The position numbers and the translations under genes are program-made. Source: Argyresthia goedartella (taxonomy: Eukaryota; Arthropoda; Insecta; Lepidoptera; Argyresthiidae). From it: a stretch of 64,000 nucleotides of DNA. Position 1 is the stretch's first letter. Each line of letters begins with the position of its first letter. This document shows, piece by piece, positions 33,477 to 42,719 of this stretch. Where the stretch lies: NCBI GenBank assembly GCA_949825045.1, contig OX463807.1, positions 14,471,501-14,535,500 on the forward strand, written 5' to 3'. Below the pieces are notes generated by a model. That model had not been told where the DNA came from. It did not search any database and saw nothing but the letters and a program-made list of their open reading frames with translations.

Positions 33477-35051
33477 TCATTCTCCCCCCCATTGTCCTTT
33501 CAGGACAATCATTCTCGGCTGCAGTAGGGAGCAAGGCCACGCGGGTCACCGGTCTGGTAAGTATTCCCGTCTTTGTCCTTATGTCTACAATGCGTACTCG
33601 ACCGTCGGCGCCGGGGTGGACGCTCTCAATTATTCCTTTAGGCCAGGTATTTCGTGGTAGTTTGGGGTCAACTATGACAACAACGTCTCCTTGTTTCAGC
33701 TGATGTCCTTCTTGAAACCATTTTTGGCGTGGTAACATAGTTGGCAGGACTTCTCGCATCCAGCGTTGCCAGAACATGTCTGCTAGTCTCTCCGTGATTC
33801 TCCATGATTTTCTACTATAGAAGTCGTCATTATATAATTTCCCAGGCACAGGTAAGTTCGAGGAGGACCCGATAAGAAAATGATTGGGTGTTAGACTTTC
33901 AGGGTATTCGTGGTCCACGGAAACATGGCTCAAGGGGCGGCTGTTAACTATATTCTCCACCTCAGCTAGTAATGTTATCAGCACTTCTTCGCGCGGAGCC
34001 CGTTCGTTCAGGATTACTCTTAAGGCCGCTTTCACAGTACCAATAAGCCGCTCCCATGCTCCAGCCATGTGAGGACTTGCTGGAGATATGAAATACCACT
34101 CTAGTCCACGGTTGATTAACTCGTTTTTTACGGTAGCTTCTTCATTGATCGCTTGGAATGATTTTTTCAGTTCGGCCTCTGCGCCTCTGAGGTTTGTGGC
34201 ATTATCCGAGTACATTCTGTACGGCCAGCCACGCCGCGCTGCCATTCGCCGCAATGCCATTATAAATGAATCTGTTGACAGCGACGGCACAAGTTCCATA
34301 TGTATGGCGCGAACAGTGAGGCAGGTGAAAAGAACACCGTACCTTTTTTCTCGACGGCGTCCGACTGTAATTTCCATTGGGCCGAACAGATCGACTCCAC
34401 AATAGGTATAGGGTCTCTGATGATGGGCAAGGCGGGCTTCGGGCAGGTCTCCCATTCGTGGGTTGGTAGGTCTGGCTTTCCTTATACGGCAGTACAAACA
34501 CTTCGCAGCAATTGTTCGCACAGTAGGTCGCAATTTCAATAGCCAGTACTTTTGACGAATAACGTTAACTACTGTTTCGGTACAGCCATGTGCTGCCATC
34601 TCGTGGTAGCGTTTAACTATTAATTTTGGGATATAGTCATGTCCATCTAAAATTACAGGTCGCTTAACACTTGGGTTCACGTTCGCAGCAACTTCTATTC
34701 TCCCGCCGACGCTCAGTAACCCATTTTCGTTCCAAACTGGCGTTAGTTTTCTCAGGCGACTGACCGTTGATATAGGTTTATTAATTTTAATCAGATTTAC
34801 CTCCTCCGGAAAAGACTGTAATTGTGAGTAGCGCAATAACTCATATTCAGCGTGCTGCATAATTTCCGAGGTAAGTTCAGCAGTTCCAGACGTTCTACAT
34901 TTTTCAATAAACAATAGCACGTTCGCCATGCATCGGCACAGGCGGAGCCAGGAGGAAAATCTTGTTGGTTCCGGAACAGGTACGTAATTATTATTGTAAT
35001 TTTTCACAATCAAGTTGACTTGTAAAGTCTCATCATCATATTTCACGATTT
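33472..35051 (-). CDS. BEL pol, integrase and C-terminal domain
   Basis: 524 codons. HHCC zinc-binding residues lie in HEMAAHGCTETVVNVIRQKY and CLYCRIRKA. The DDE core follows: YTYCGVDLFGPM (Asp), YRMYSDNATNLRGA (Asp) and HMAGAWERLIGT (Glu). The C-terminal part is a DUF5641-type module: FWQRWMREVLPTM, QGDVVVIVDP and KGIIESVHPGADGRVR. The coding end overlaps the polypurine tract, and the stop lies inside the 3' LTR. Apart from the upstream shift the integrase looks intact. Confidence 0.92.
33477..33496 (-). promoter_or_regulatory. Polypurine tract of the full-length BEL element
   Basis: Minus strand ACAATGGGGGGGAGAATGA abuts the 3' LTR and overlaps the last pol codons. It would prime plus-strand DNA synthesis. 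Confidence 0.8.
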
Positions 35052-35053
35052 TT

Positions 35054-36301
35054 TCAGGCCGGCCAATCCTCGCGCGGCATGTGCAGAAAGTGTGGACCTC
35101 GCAGCCATTCCCCTTCGTTACTCAGTTTGTAAGTATTAATTTTTGTAGCTTTGTCGGCGATATTTAATTTCGTAGGTATATAATTCCATTCTTGAGGCTG
35201 AGACAACTCGTCGATTTCTCCGAGTCTGTTAGCGACGAACACTTTATAATTGCGCGTGTTATTCTTTATTTGACATAACACTATCTGCGAGTCCGTCCAA
35301 AAAAATCGATCGTTTATTACTAACCGGCTCTTGCGCGCAATTGTGTCGGCGAGGCGGCAGGCCATCACAGCGGCTTGCATCTCAAGTTTAGGTATAGTTA
35401 TACATTTGTTTATCGGAGCGGCTCGGGATTTACAAGCGATAAATGAGACATTGATTTGTTTGTTTGCGAGTGTCTGTCGATAATAAGCAACGGCCGCGTA
35501 TGCAGCGGGCGACGCATCGCAAAAAACGTGCAGTTCAAGTGTTGTCTTATTCTGGCAGTCGCTACTGCTCGATGCATTCATTGTTTTGTCTTGCTCACTC
35601 GCCTTTGAAGTGGCGAAGTGATATCTAGGCACTCTCAAGTGTTGTAGCATATTGAGCTCTAATATCCAGTCTTGGAAGGTCTTATTTTCATTTTCCGAAA
35701 TCTTGTCGTCCCATTTAATATCACTTTTCCAGGTATTTTGTAGCATTATTTTTGCTTTAACTGTGAACGGAGCGAGAAACCAAAAAACATCAAATATGGA
35801 CATGAAAATGCGCAAGAGTTCTCTTTTCGTAGGTTTTCTTTGGAATTTCAGAATGTCCGTAGGTATGCGCTTGAGCGATAAATCGAACCCGAATGAGTCA
35901 CTGGCGGGAAACCACAACAGTCCCAGCGTTCTTTCTGGTAACTCGTCGCAAGCGGATTTGATTCTTATTGCCTTGTCGCTTAAGGTCTCTTTCGACATGT
36001 TAGTTAAAACTTCTTGTTTATTACTAATCCAATTTCTTATCTCGAAACCGCCTTGATGATGAATATAGGATATTGATTTGATCATTTTACTTGCAGTTTC
36101 GATGTCATCCAGACTTTCAATATAGTCGTCCATGTAGTGGGACTTTAGGATTGCGTCGGTGGCTTCAGGCATCTCGTATTTAAATCTGGTCGCATTTTTG
36201 TTTTTTATATGTTGTGCGATGAACGGAGAACAATTTGCACCGAATAACAAAGACGTCATGACATATGTTTTGATTTCGCTGTCATTAGTTTCGCGCCACA
36301 A
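35054..36301 (-). CDS. BEL pol, C-terminal half of RT and RNase H
   Basis: 415 codons. TSLLFGANCSPFIAQ and SHYMDDYIES (RT catalytic Asp pair) come first, then FDVFWFLAPFTVKAKIMLQ and IKWDDKI of the connection. RNase H is marked by LHVFCDASPAAYAAVAY, IPKLEMQAAVMA, FFWTDSQIVL and the NIADKATK motif. The frame stops at 35054 beside a T6 run (35049-35054); integrase continues in another frame. Confidence 0.88.
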   Translation of the reverse strand: MWRETNDSEIKTYVMTSLLFGANCSPFIAQHIKNKNATRFKYEMPEATDAILKSHYMDDYIESLDDIETASKMIKSISYIHHQGGFEIRNWISNKQEVLTNMSKETLSDKAIRIKSACDELPERTLGLLWFPASDSFGFDLSLKRIPTDILKFQRKPTKRELLRIFMSIFDVFWFLAPFTVKAKIMLQNTWKSDIKWDDKISENENKTFQDWILELNMLQHLRVPRYHFATSKASEQDKTMNASSSSDCQNKTTLELHVFCDASPAAYAAVAYYRQTLANKQINVSFIACKSRAAPINKCITIPKLEMQAAVMACRLADTIARKSRLVINDRFFWTDSQIVLCQIKNNTRNYKVFVANRLGEIDELSQPQEWNYIPTKLNIADKATKINTYKLSNEGEWLRGPHFLHMPREDWPA

Positions 36302-37641
36302 AATCGTAGGGCGTGTTGGTCGTCTTCTTTTATTTGAATACGAAGGAACATGTCTCTAATGTCTCCCATTACGGCGACGGGCTTCTCACGAAATCGCAGT
36401 AGGATGCCCAGCAATGATTGGAGGAGATCTGCGCCTTGAAATAAAAAATCGTTCAGCGATTTGTTAGCTACTTTAGCTGCGGCGTCGAAAACCAGTCTTA
36501 GCTTGCTTTTGTTGGGGTTTTCCACTCCAAAATGCGGGAGATACCATTTTCGCTCCCTAGGTGCCGAAATCTCGTAATAAGTTAGCTCCCGTGCGTAGCC
36601 GTTTTCAAATAAATGATGCATTCGGTCTCGGTATCTCGACGCGTAATCGTTGTTTAGTTGCATTTTTCGTTCAACGGAGAGAAATCTTCTTAACGCCGTA
36701 GCATAAGAGTCTGGCATTTTTGATCCATTTTTCCAGGGTAGGCCAACTTCCCATCTGTTATCATTAAGTTTTGCAGATTGATCCACCATGTTGAGTGCAC
36801 GAATTTCATCCTTATTTACACGTGGCGTAGAGCTTACTCCAATTGATTCTATGGCAAATGAGCGTCGAACCAATTCGTGTAGTTGCATAACTTCGTCATT
36901 GTTTGCATCGTTTGAGAGCTGCAGCGTTGAATGTGCTGTGTGCGCATGTGCGCCCGCGCATGCGTGCCTCTCCGGCTGGGAAAAGCCAGGTAGCGGGGTG
37001 GGGGCGCCGGGCGGACCGCTGATAAGACAGATCGGCAGGTCGTGCGCTTCGTACAGCGTCGTAGTTAGCGTATGCTCAGTGGTTAGTGGCCCGCGCGAGG
37101 TTGCGGGTACGATTCCGTGCAAACACCACCCCAGAGGTGTTAGGGTAGCACACGGTTCGTTTATTTTGCGATGAATCGTCTTCAGAGTCATGATGAGATG
37201 GAAATTATCTTGTCCAATTAATAATTTGGGTTTTATATCAGCACAGGTAACATAGTTTTTCAGGTTTCGTAAATGTTCATAGTCTTCTATGTTCACTTTA
37301 GATAACTTTTGTGTAGGTAGGTCTAGTTCACTAATTTTACGCGCACGCACTTCGTACATTTGGTCTCTTGTGTTAGACAGTTTAAATTTCACAATTTCAC
37401 TTTGACAAACGATGTCAGAGTTCCACGCGCCTCTCATACTTAACGTTTCAGGCTGACCTTGTAAGTTAATACTGTCCGCGAGATCAGCTGACATGAGGGA
37501 GACTGTTGCACCATCGTCTAGTAAAGCGTACGTAGTAATTATACCACTCGGTCCATGTACTTTCACGCGTACTGTTTTTAGCATTACACTAGGACTGTTT
37601 CGGGCGGCTATAGTTTTTGTCACTGTCGTTGGTAGGTTCAT
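36256..37641 (-). CDS. BEL pol, aspartic protease and N-terminal half of RT
   Basis: 461 codons. The protease active site is ALLDDGATVSLM (DDG in place of DSG/DTG). KPKLLIGQDN and TPLGWCLHG follow, the usual BEL landmarks between protease and RT. RT begins with YLPHFGVENPNKSKLRLVFD, then SLNDFLFQGADLL and VAVMGDIRDMFLRI, which supplies the first catalytic Asp. The frame is lost at about 36300 where an A4 run lacks one base relative to the next frame. The protease would mature Gag-Pol in the particle. Confidence 0.85.
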   Translation of the reverse strand: MNLPTTVTKTIAARNSPSVMLKTVRVKVHGPSGIITTYALLDDGATVSLMSADLADSINLQGQPETLSMRGAWNSDIVCQSEIVKFKLSNTRDQMYEVRARKISELDLPTQKLSKVNIEDYEHLRNLKNYVTCADIKPKLLIGQDNFHLIMTLKTIHRKINEPCATLTPLGWCLHGIVPATSRGPLTTEHTLTTTLYEAHDLPICLISGPPGAPTPLPGFSQPERHACAGAHAHTAHSTLQLSNDANNDEVMQLHELVRRSFAIESIGVSSTPRVNKDEIRALNMVDQSAKLNDNRWEVGLPWKNGSKMPDSYATALRRFLSVERKMQLNNDYASRYRDRMHHLFENGYARELTYYEISAPRERKWYLPHFGVENPNKSKLRLVFDAAAKVANKSLNDFLFQGADLLQSLLGILLRFREKPVAVMGDIRDMFLRIQIKEDDQHALRFCGAKLMTAKSKHMS

Positions 37642-38144
37642 TGCTGCTTGTTGTCGTTAATTGGGTAGCACTGGTTTCTGCATTCAGAGCGTCGCTGCTG
37701 GAAAGTGAAGCTACTTTATGGGGCCAGTGTAGTAAGCGATGGTGAGGTAGGCCGCACTCGTCGATATCGCACGGCGCGGCCGGGCAGGTTTCTTTCCCGT
37801 GCCCCGCTAATAAACACTTATGACACATTCTGTGTATTTTTATAAATCGCCACTTGTCCTTACGCAGCGCGCGTTTGAATTTCGTGCAGTTTGAAATCGA
37901 GTGAAAATGTGTGCGACAGAATTTACATTTTGCGTCGCTATTATTGTCGTTGTTCAAAACTGCGTGTGAATAAACTCTTCGTTCTTCGATTTTCGGCTTG
38001 AATGGTTTATTTTCAGGTTGCGCGTGAATGTAGCTTATTCCAGCTGAGGCGATTTTCAATGCTTCTTTATGTAGAAATTCGGAAAAATATTGTAGTTTTG
38101 CCTTCTCGCCGTTGTTATTGTCGTAAATGTAATCTGCCCATTTG
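37589..38144 (-). pseudogene. BEL gag C-terminal region with zinc knuckles
   Basis: After the shift near 38150 the frame reads NKWADYIYDNN and continues through HKEALKIASAG to a Cys/His-rich part: CKFCRTHFHSISNCTKF, then CHKCLLAGHGKETC, then CGLPHHRLLHW. Three CxxC-type knuckles of the BEL kind bind nucleic acid. It overlaps the start of the protease frame at 37641 by 53 bases, so another shift or a long fused protein is implied. Confidence 0.85.
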
Positions 38145-39127
38145 TTAAGAAGTGTAGTTGGGCATTTCGATAAATTGATTTATTGATTGTACGGCGGCGA
38201 CGTTCACGATCTCGTTGTGATAGTTATGTGGCAAGGAGGGCAGTTTCCTAAATTGTGAAGCCAACTTGAAGACAATTATTTCAGGACGTCCAAAACGTAG
38301 CTCGAGTGCTTCTAAAATGGTACTTGGAGTAGTGTCGCTCATGAGCAGCGACGAAACTGCTTCCCTGGCATCACCGCGGAGGCATCTGTTCAGTCTTGCG
38401 ATGTTTTCACTATAACTGTATTTACACAATTTTGTTGAGTCTTCGTAGCTTCTTTTAAATTGCGACCACTCGAGTGGGTCGCCGTGGAATGGGGGTAGGT
38501 CCTTGGATGTGGCTAATCTTGACATGAAGTTCGTATTTGCGCTCTGTGTCGCGGTGGCAAGGTTGGCAATCGCGTGCGACAGTTGCAAAAAATCATTTGA
38601 AGTGGCTAGGGCGGTGGGCGCTGAGGCAGGTTCATGGACGGGATGGTCAACGACCGGTTCCTGTACACTGTTTTCAAGCCATTGTTCCACTTTCTGTGAT
38701 GCTGCTTGCATTGATTGGTTATCACTATAGCGACTTTTTCTCGAGGAACGGTCATCGAGCGCGGCGAGATCAGCTGCCAGCTTCTTATCAATCAATTCCC
38801 GGTCGATTCTCGCCTTGGCCTCAGCTGCCCCTAGCTCTAATTGTTTTCTGCGTGCCAGCAGTGAAGATCTGGAGCTCTTGGCCGAGGGAACTGAGGCGCG
38901 GTGTTCGTCGAGCACTGTTTTCGAGATACCCTTTTTTCTGTAGCTTCCTCTTTCTGTAGAAAATTGGTATCCAGTGGTTTTAAATCCGTGAGTTTTCCTG
39001 CCGGAGGGCATGTTTTCGCTGAGAGCTCTTCACTAACGTTAGCCATGGAATGTTTCAACTTTTCACGAACGTGAGCGCGCTCACTGCGAGATACAGCCTT
39101 AGCGTGCGGTGGCGGTGTGCTGAACAT
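38145..39127 (-). pseudogene. BEL gag (capsid part), one homopolymer frameshift
   Basis: The start is the ATG at 39125-39127 (MFSTPPPHAKAVS), 35 bp inside the primer-binding site. The frame shifts at an A6 run (38932-38937) and continues as RKKGISKTVLDEH, then an Arg/Lys/Glu-rich helix that looks coiled-coil (ARRKQLELGAAEAKARI). From about residue 160 comes the DUF1759-type core: LPPFHGDPLEWSQFKRSYED, then YSENIARLNRCLRGDARE. It ends with a stop at 38145, a second shift. Gag assembles the virus-like particle around element RNA in the cytoplasm. Confidence 0.85.
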
Positions 39128-39161
39128 TTTGTTCACTGTTTTATCCGGAATCCCTTTTGAT

Positions 39162-39180
39162 CCTGGCTCGATGGACCAAA
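39162..39180 (-). promoter_or_regulatory. Primer-binding site of the full-length BEL element
   Basis: Minus strand TTTGGTCCATCGAGCCAGG immediately follows the 5' LTR. TTGGTCC-TCGAGCC-type sites are usual at this point in BEL elements. Confidence 0.7.
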
Positions 39181-39500
39181 TGTAGCTGACAGAAGCAGGC
39201 GCAGGACAGGTAAGGACTTCGGTAGGTAAAAACAGCGATTTTTGGAAGCTTGTGCGTAGGGAGCGAGTACATGCGCTTTGGTTGGCGGTCAAAGGGTCAC
39301 TGGTCGTGACAAAGCTAGCTAGGCAACACACACACATAGACTCGCGCCCGTACACGAGCGTTTATTCACACATTTACATAATGTTACAGGCACACGGCAG
39401 TAGCGGGTTAACATACCAGGTAAGTACCTATATCTTAATTATTTATTTATTATAAGTATGTTTCTGTTTCAGGTGGAAGCCAGTCGTCGTGTACTTTACA
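39181..39500 (-). repeat. 5' LTR of the full-length BEL element (320 bp)
   Basis: On the minus strand it runs from TGTAAAGTACAC at 39500 to GTCAGCTACA at 39181. It holds about 90 bp (near 39336-39425) that are absent from the other LTR. Confidence 0.9.
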
Positions 39501-39505
39501 CCCAT

Positions 39506-40420
39506 GGTATATCGTGATGTTATCAAATAGTGACCAGATAAAGAAAGACACGATTTGATGAAATATCGAATACATATAGGAACAAGAAAAAAAATTGTAA
39601 TAGAAATGGAACAACCGGCGAACACTTCATGGATGGTTCAAGAAGATAGTTCACACAAAACCAGTAAGAGCGAGTTACTGTATCTTGAATAGTAATGGGA
39701 AATAATTAAATTAACTGCTATACGCCAAATGCTGTTCCATAGAGAAATCTTAAAAAAAAAACTCTAAAGGATACATCAGATTGAAAAAAAAATAGAAATA
39801 TATTCAGATAGTCAAGCAGCAGCATGCATGCCATGCACCCGCCAGGCGGGTTTTATCGAATATTGTTTGCACGCCGACGACTCGCCTTGCAGGTTCAGAC
39901 TATACATAGTTAATGATGACTTTTACCCGGCTGCCGACTCAACTAGCGGGTCCTACCACACTCGGCTAGCTAGGATTGTTGGTCACTACTTTCTTATGAT
40001 AAAATAAATAAATAATTCATACATTTTCGTATCTGTAGTATTTTTTTAAATTCTTGTCTCGTTTTTAGTCATATAGTACTGTGCCTCGACACTAAATGAT
40101 GTATACATAGATATGCGTGAGCACCTAAATGTAAATGTGAATGTGAACACACTGAGTGAGTGAGCCCCGCTTTCTTGCCTCATTTTGCTTGCTTCATTAA
40201 AGCTCCATAATTTGAAAATCGAGGCGGACGTTGGGAACTTTTAGCGCAATCCTAAATGACGTCACAACCCGCAAAGTGAATCGGTGGAACTCGCCATTCT
40301 ATCTGTAAATGCACCCGCGTAGTGAGTGCTTTGCTCTGGAATACGGTTTGCACACTTTTTGTTATTTGCACCCTACTAACGAGTCTTAGAAAGTACTTCC
40401 GCCAATTTATAATAATGTAA
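39506..40420. other. Unassigned stretch with a weak RNase H-like remnant
   Basis: Plus-strand frames at about 39590-39840 include FMDGSR and IEIYSDSQAAA, which resemble the YTDGS and SDSQAA motifs of the RNase H domain of R1/I-type LINEs. A 3'-terminal AATAAATAAATAA run follows at about 40002-40012. The rest up to the mariner shows nothing interpretable. Confidence 0.3.
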
Positions 40421-40422
40421 TA

Positions 40423-40449
40423 CGTGGGGCGCACTGTAAGTTTCCGGAA
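40423..40449. repeat. Mariner TIR, left
   Basis: Core GCGCACTGTAAGTTTCCGG is shared with the inverted copy at the right end; TA precedes it at 40421-40422. Confidence 0.9.
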
Positions 40450-40487
40450 TGAATATGAAAAAATACTATTAAAGGTACAAAATTAAT

Positions 40488-41540
40488 TTATTGTTTTTCA
40501 AAATAATCTCCCTTGGCGTCTATGCACTTTTTCATTCGATGAAACCAGTTTTGAAAACTTTTGTGCCACTCCTCTGTGGTGACCTCTGAAACGTGTTTTT
40601 CATACTCCTCGACAGCCTCTTCTGGTGATGAAAATCGTTGACCGCGTAATTGGTTCTTAATTTTTGGGAACAGAAAAAAGTCACAAGGTGCCAGGTCGGG
40701 ACTGTATGCAGGATGACTCATGAGTTCTACATTTTTCGCCTTCAAAAAGTCGTTTGTCTGTCTGGCCGTGTGAGAACTAGCATTGTCGTGGTGCAGGATG
40801 ATACGGCGTTTACGGTTATTTTTACGGAGTTCGTCAATAACTTCCGGCAAACAAATGGTCGTGTACCAGTCACTATTCACTGTACGACGATTCTCTAAAG
40901 TAACAGTAGCCACGTGTCCAGTTTTATTAAAAAAAGAAGCAATCATCCGCTTAGATGCACTTTTCTTGCGCGCCACTTTGGTTGGTTTCGGCTCATCTTG
41001 AAAGACCCATACGCTCGATTGCTGCTTTGTTTTGGGATCGTAGCAATAAATCCATGTTTCGTCATCTGTTACTATGTCCCACACCAAATTTGACGCACCT
41101 TCGTTGAATCTGGTAAGCATGGCACTGCACCAAGTGACGCGGTCCGTTTTTTGAGCCTCGGTCAAGTTGTGTGGGATCCACCGCGAGCACAGCTTTCTCA
41201 CACCCAAATGTTTGTGTAGGATTAATTGTATTTGACTCATGCCTATTTCTAAGGATGCGCGAATTTCATGGTAGGTCACATGCCTGTCTGTTTCAATCAT
41301 ACGGCGCACAGCATCGATGTTTTTGTTGGTCACAGCGGTGGACGGCCGACCATCGCGAGATTCGTCACTGAGATTGATACGACCACGCTTGAATTCTGCA
41401 AACCAGCTATAAACAGTTGTCTTGCATGGTGCTTCATTGCCAAAAGGTGTTTCAAGCCGAGCGATGCTCTGTTGAGCTGTCAAATTACACTTAAAATCGT
41501 AGAAAATCACACTACGAAAATTTTCCCGAGTTAAATCCAT
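40488..41540 (-). CDS. Mariner transposase (DD34D), 350 aa, intact
   Basis: The ATG at 41540 gives 350 residues, the usual mariner length; the open frame extends 29 codons further but that part is not conserved-looking. N-terminal helix-turn-helix pair is followed by the linker SRWIPHNLTEAQK. Catalytic residues: first Asp in DIVTDDETWIYCYDP, second in ILHHDNASSHTA, third in YSPDLAPCDFFLFP, with 34 residues between the second and third. No stop, shift or missing key residue is seen. It cuts the element at its TIRs and inserts it at TA. It could be active, which the sequence alone cannot prove. Confidence 0.95.
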   Translation of the reverse strand: MDLTRENFRSVIFYDFKCNLTAQQSIARLETPFGNEAPCKTTVYSWFAEFKRGRINLSDESRDGRPSTAVTNKNIDAVRRMIETDRHVTYHEIRASLEIGMSQIQLILHKHLGVRKLCSRWIPHNLTEAQKTDRVTWCSAMLTRFNEGASNLVWDIVTDDETWIYCYDPKTKQQSSVWVFQDEPKPTKVARKKSASKRMIASFFNKTGHVATVTLENRRTVNSDWYTTICLPEVIDELRKNNRKRRIILHHDNASSHTARQTNDFLKAKNVELMSHPAYSPDLAPCDFFLFPKIKNQLRGQRFSSPEEAVEEYEKHVSEVTTEEWHKSFQNWFHRMKKCIDAKGDYFEKQ

Positions 41541-41686
41541 GTTGATGCAGACACATAATTTTTTAAATGGCGCCACAAGGTAAAAACAAAAGGCAGTCAG
41601 ATGAAACAAACTGCATTCTACAGCCAAAGAGTTCTATTTTCAAATGTTGCAATAAATTTTTAAATATTGTTTATGTAAGTGGCCAG

Positions 41687-41713
41687 TTCCGGAAACTTAC
41701 AGTGCGCCCTATG
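41687..41713. repeat. Mariner TIR, right
   Basis: Inverted copy of the left end with two outer differences; TA follows at 41714-41715. Confidence 0.9.
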
Positions 41714-41724
41714 TATATATAATA

Positions 41725-42160
41725 ATGTTTCGATATATTGATTGTGGCCAAAGTGAAAAATTTAAATGGTCTGGGGCCAGACAGCAGAGAAGTGCACACC
41801 TTAGATACTTCAACTCAATAATAGGGTTCATTCATAAAACTGTAGGATTGAGGGGTTCATTTTGCTTTGCAGCTGCAAAGATTTGGAACGACCTGCCACC
41901 ACCCTTACGAGGAAACATGAGTAATGCTACCTTCAAGGAGAAAGTACGGAAAAAAAATTTCAGAACTCATTTATTACACGGCTAAACGAACCCTTAATAT
42001 CTACCCCATACTCTGGTATCTATAGAAATATATTGGAACTATGTATGTATGTAATTTGAAAATATTGGTATCCTTCCTTCCTAAGTCTGTAGACGCCGTC
42101 CAAGGGGAGTCTGGTGCTTTTTACCTAACTATAAACAAATAAAGTATCGTTAGAAGCGTC
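41725..42160 (+). pseudogene. C-terminal fragment of a LINE reverse transcriptase with 3' UTR
   Basis: The 86-codon frame 41725-41985 holds TVGLRGSFCFAAAKIWNDLP and NATFKEKVRK. This is the G-RSF---A---WN-LP signature near the end of many Jockey/CR1-group RTs. The remaining bases to about 42160 are AT-rich and include AATAAA near 42138, typical of a 3' UTR. No catalytic residues remain. The mariner inserted just upstream, so earlier RT sequence may lie beyond it, although none was recognised. Confidence 0.55.
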
Positions 42161-42244
42161 TTAAGTAATAATAACAATACCTAAATGTACTAAGAATGTT
42201 ATAAAGGTGGGTACAATTTGTGTTGTAGTTATTTATAAAAGTAA

Positions 42245-42651
42245 TATACAGGATGTTAACGGGGTCGTGTAGCAAGAAAGAGAAAATAGACTTGGCACTT
42301 AATTAGGAATACAACGCTGTAGATTGGAGTGCATAAATTAGCACTTTTTTCGCAGGTAAAAAAAAACTAAAAATTATTCCCTATTTATTAATTATTATGG
42401 TCACCCTAATCACCTGGTGACGGTTGACAATTACCTACTACTTACTCATCTAATCATTTGTTTATTAAAAAGGTTTTATCATGAATGAATAGGGTAACCA
42501 TAATCTGAGTTATTAACTGGGATAAATAAATTGTTGATTAGTTTAAAAAAGGCTGTAATTTTTTAAAAATTTGCCATATACTTGAAATCGCATTAATTCT
42601 TCGAGTTAGGACCGATAGGTTTGAATCATGACCCCGTTAACACCCTGTATA
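42245..42651. repeat. MITE, about 407 bp, TA target
   Basis: Ends 42245-42266 and 42630-42651 are inverted copies with one mismatch, reading TATACAGG(A/G)TGTTAACG and onward. The interior is AT-rich and non-coding. TACAGGGTGTT-type ends are common in arthropod Tc1/mariner-related MITEs. Confidence 0.75.
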
Positions 42652-42719
42652 TATAAATAATCAAAATGCATATAAGAGAACTTCGGGTTAGGAGATTAAA
42701 ATTGGGTGTGACTTGGTTA

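Larger units (their letters stand above)
33222..39500 (-). mobile_element. Full-length BEL/Pao LTR retrotransposon
   Basis: The element is 6279 bp, minus strand, with LTRs at both ends (TG...CA), a primer-binding site after the 5' LTR, a polypurine tract before the 3' LTR, and gag-protease-RT-RNase H-integrase in BEL order. CCCAT flanks it on both sides (33217-33221 and 39501-39505), a 5-bp target-site duplication. The first 155 bp of the two LTRs are identical by eye, so insertion is recent. Four frameshifts break the coding region. Confidence 0.95.
40423..41713 (-). mobile_element. Full-length mariner transposon
   Basis: 1291 bp with inverted terminal repeats of about 27 bp (40423-40449 and 41687-41713) that differ at a few outermost bases only, flanked by TA on both sides. 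The transposase gene fills the interior in one uninterrupted frame. The structure and size are those of a complete mariner. Confidence 0.95.

Noticed and set aside
33293..34542. Plus-strand open frames of 60-136 codons
   Set aside because: They are antisense to the BEL integrase and LTR, whose motifs and catalytic residues fix the minus strand as coding.
36788..37174. 128-codon plus-strand frame with GC-rich content
   Set aside because: It is the reverse of the BEL protease/RT frame; only the minus strand shows motifs.
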